6,105 nt of DNA from NCBI GenBank assembly GCA_002770955.1, contig PCUH01000212.1, positions 1 to 6,105 on the forward strand, in the 5' to 3' direction. The notes under the pieces were generated by a model. It was not told the origin of the DNA and did no database searches. It saw only the letters and a program-made list of their open reading frames with translations. Numbering within the stretch: position 1 is the first letter of the stretch; each line of letters starts with the position of its first letter. The translations under genes were made by a program, and so were the position numbers. Positions 5,266 to 6,105 of this stretch are shown here, piece by piece. This stretch comes from Flavobacteriales bacterium CG18_big_fil_WC_8_21_14_2_50_32_9. GTDB lineage: Bacteria > Bacteroidota > Bacteroidia > Flavobacteriales_E > Vicingaceae.

Positions 5266-6024
5266 ATGAATAAAATAGTTTTAATAACAGGAGCAACTTC
5301 TGGCTTCGGAAAAGCAACCGCTAAATTATTTGCACAAAATGGCTGCCACATAATTGTTACAGGAAGGAGAAAAGATAAATTAATTGATTTAGCAGATAAG
5401 CTAATAGATAGATATAATGTAAGGTCATTGCCTTTGTGCTTTGATGTTAGAAATGCTGAAGAAACTGCAAATGCAATTGCATCACTACCCGAAAATTGGA
5501 AAAAAATTGATGTATTAGTAAACAATGCAGGCTTAGCAAGTGGTTTTAGTAAAATTCAGGATGGGGACATTGCCGATTGGGATAAAATGATAGATACCAA
5601 TGTGAAAGGATTGTTGTACGTATCAAGAGCTATTATGCCACTAATGATAGCACAAAAAAAAGGACACATTATTAATATTGGTTCAACTGCAGCAAAGGAA
5701 GTTTATTTGAATGGAAATGTATATTGTGCAAGTAAGCACGCTGTTGATGCTATCTCTAAAGCCATGCGCATAGAATTATTAGAACACGGAATAAAAGTTA
5801 CCCAAATTAACCCTGGAGCTGCCGAAACCGAATTTTCTGAAGTGCGTTTTCATGGAGATAAAGAAAAAGCAAAAAAAGTATATGAAGGCTATCAACCCAT
5901 GACGGCACAAGATATTGCCTCTATTATTTATTATACCACAACGCTTCCCGATAATTTATGTATTAATGATTTGATAGTAACTTCGTTGGCTCAAGCAAAT
6001 AGTTTTTATATTGATAGAAAATAA
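5266..6024 (+). CDS. ydfG: YdfG-type short-chain dehydrogenase/reductase (NADP-dependent 3-hydroxy acid dehydrogenase), 252 aa
   Basis: Classical SDR, cytoplasmic, closest by eye to E. coli YdfG, an NADP+-dependent dehydrogenase acting on L-allo-threonine, serine and 3-hydroxy acids and able to reduce malonic semialdehyde. Seen: cofactor motif TGATSGFG (8-15); GRRKDKL (33-39), where R34-R35 suggest NADP(H) preference; NNAG (86-89); and the catalytic tetrad N112 (DTNVKG), S140 (INIGSTA), Y153 and K157 (YCASK). PG follows at 183-184. YdfG-like stretches include SLPENWKKIDVLVNNAGLA, DWDKMIDTNVKGLLY and TEFSEVRFHGD (188-198). The 252-residue length is normal and all catalytic residues are present. 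The ATG at 5266 is preceded by an A-rich leader. Immediate neighbours do not suggest a pathway. The SDR call is certain; the exact substrate is inferred from similarity only. Confidence 0.92.
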   Translation: MNKIVLITGATSGFGKATAKLFAQNGCHIIVTGRRKDKLIDLADKLIDRYNVRSLPLCFDVRNAEETANAIASLPENWKKIDVLVNNAGLASGFSKIQDGDIADWDKMIDTNVKGLLYVSRAIMPLMIAQKKGHIINIGSTAAKEVYLNGNVYCASKHAVDAISKAMRIELLEHGIKVTQINPGAAETEFSEVRFHGDKEKAKKVYEGYQPMTAQDIASIIYYTTTLPDNLCINDLIVTSLAQANSFYIDRK

Positions 6025-6040
6025 AAAAACTTATTTTTAC
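6011..6040 (+). promoter_or_regulatory. Candidate -33/-7 promoter for the last gene
   Basis: TTG at 6011-6013 and TATTTTTAC at 6032-6040 are separated by 18 bases, which fits the TTG-N17-23-TAnnTTTG arrangement of flavobacterial promoters with one mismatch in the -7 box. The box ends 24 bases before the ATG at 6065. The -33 part lies inside the last codons of the SDR gene. Both halves are short and A/T-rich, so chance occurrence is possible. Confidence 0.38.
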
Positions 6041-6064
6041 AAAAAATCAAATATTCTAACGTTT

Positions 6065-6105
6065 ATGAAAAATATTTTTATTACCACTTTAATTTTATTA
6101 ATTTC
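6065..6105 (+). CDS. 5' end of a gene for a probably exported protein (partial)
   Basis: An ATG at 6065 opens a frame that runs off the window end: MKNIFITTLILLI followed by a serine codon start. A basic residue followed by a hydrophobic run is what a Sec or lipoprotein signal peptide looks like. It lies 40 bp after the SDR stop codon, on the same strand, with a promoter-like TTG-N18-TATTTTTAC just upstream. Only 13 complete codons are visible, so nothing can be said about function. Confidence 0.6.
   Translation, partial: MKNIFITTLILLI

Noticed and set aside
5262..5525. 87-codon - strand frame opposite the SDR N-terminus
   Set aside because: It mirrors the highly conserved cofactor-binding region of the SDR; antisense shadow.
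6018..6040. AAATAA/TTATTT pairing as a terminator after the SDR gene
   Set aside because: Six A:T pairs only, overlapping the stop codon region and a better promoter-like pattern.
1..6105. Multi-gene defence, mobile or biosynthetic system
   Set aside because: No nuclease, transposase, integrase, toxin-antitoxin, reverse transcriptase or CRISPR-like repeat was seen; neighbouring genes belong to unrelated common families.

Overview
The window looks like chromosomal DNA of a low-GC Bacteroidota, probably a flavobacterium-like organism. Three things point there. Start codons follow A/T-rich stretches without Shine-Dalgarno sequences. Promoter-like boxes resemble the Bacteroidota -7 element (TAnnTTTG and a TAnnTTTAC variant). 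The gene content includes a DUF5118/DUF5117-type secreted zinc metalloprotease, a DUF2892 protein and a DUF486 protein, all common in that phylum. No rRNA, tRNA, CRISPR array, transposase or phage gene was seen.

Layout: (1) 10-372, + strand, a small CoA-binding (Rossmann-type) protein. (2) 420-622/623, - strand, a 67-residue DUF2892 membrane protein that converges on gene 1; a long AT-rich hairpin lies between them and includes the DUF2892 stop codon. (3) A 138-bp divergent intergenic region (624-761) with a -7 box and a CRP/FNR-like dyad facing DUF2892. (4) 762-1130, + strand, a four-helix DUF486 (DMT_6) membrane protein, starting at the internal ATG rather than the upstream TTG. (5) 1191-3770, + strand, an 859-residue exported metzincin-like protease with an intact HExxHxxGxxH motif and Met-turn. 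(6) 3825-5072, + strand, a 415-residue protein with about 12 membrane segments and histidine motifs like those of heme-copper oxidase subunit I (CcoN/NorB/NnrS-like), but with no partner subunits. (7) A 193-bp intergenic region (5073-5265) with several small repeats and dyads. (8) 5266-6024, + strand, a YdfG-type short-chain dehydrogenase. (9) 6065 to the window end, the first codons of a probably exported protein.

The genes do not form an obvious single pathway. Spacers of 54-193 bp, with promoter-like boxes before the protease, the SDR and the last gene, suggest mostly single-gene transcription units; protease and 12-TM gene (54 bp apart) could be co-transcribed. The window is largely ordinary core/accessory chromosome. 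The items most worth a second look are the orphan oxidase-like membrane protein, the CRP/FNR-like site placed near -41.5 of the DUF2892 promoter, and a TAGTA-N6-TACTA dyad found upstream of two different genes.
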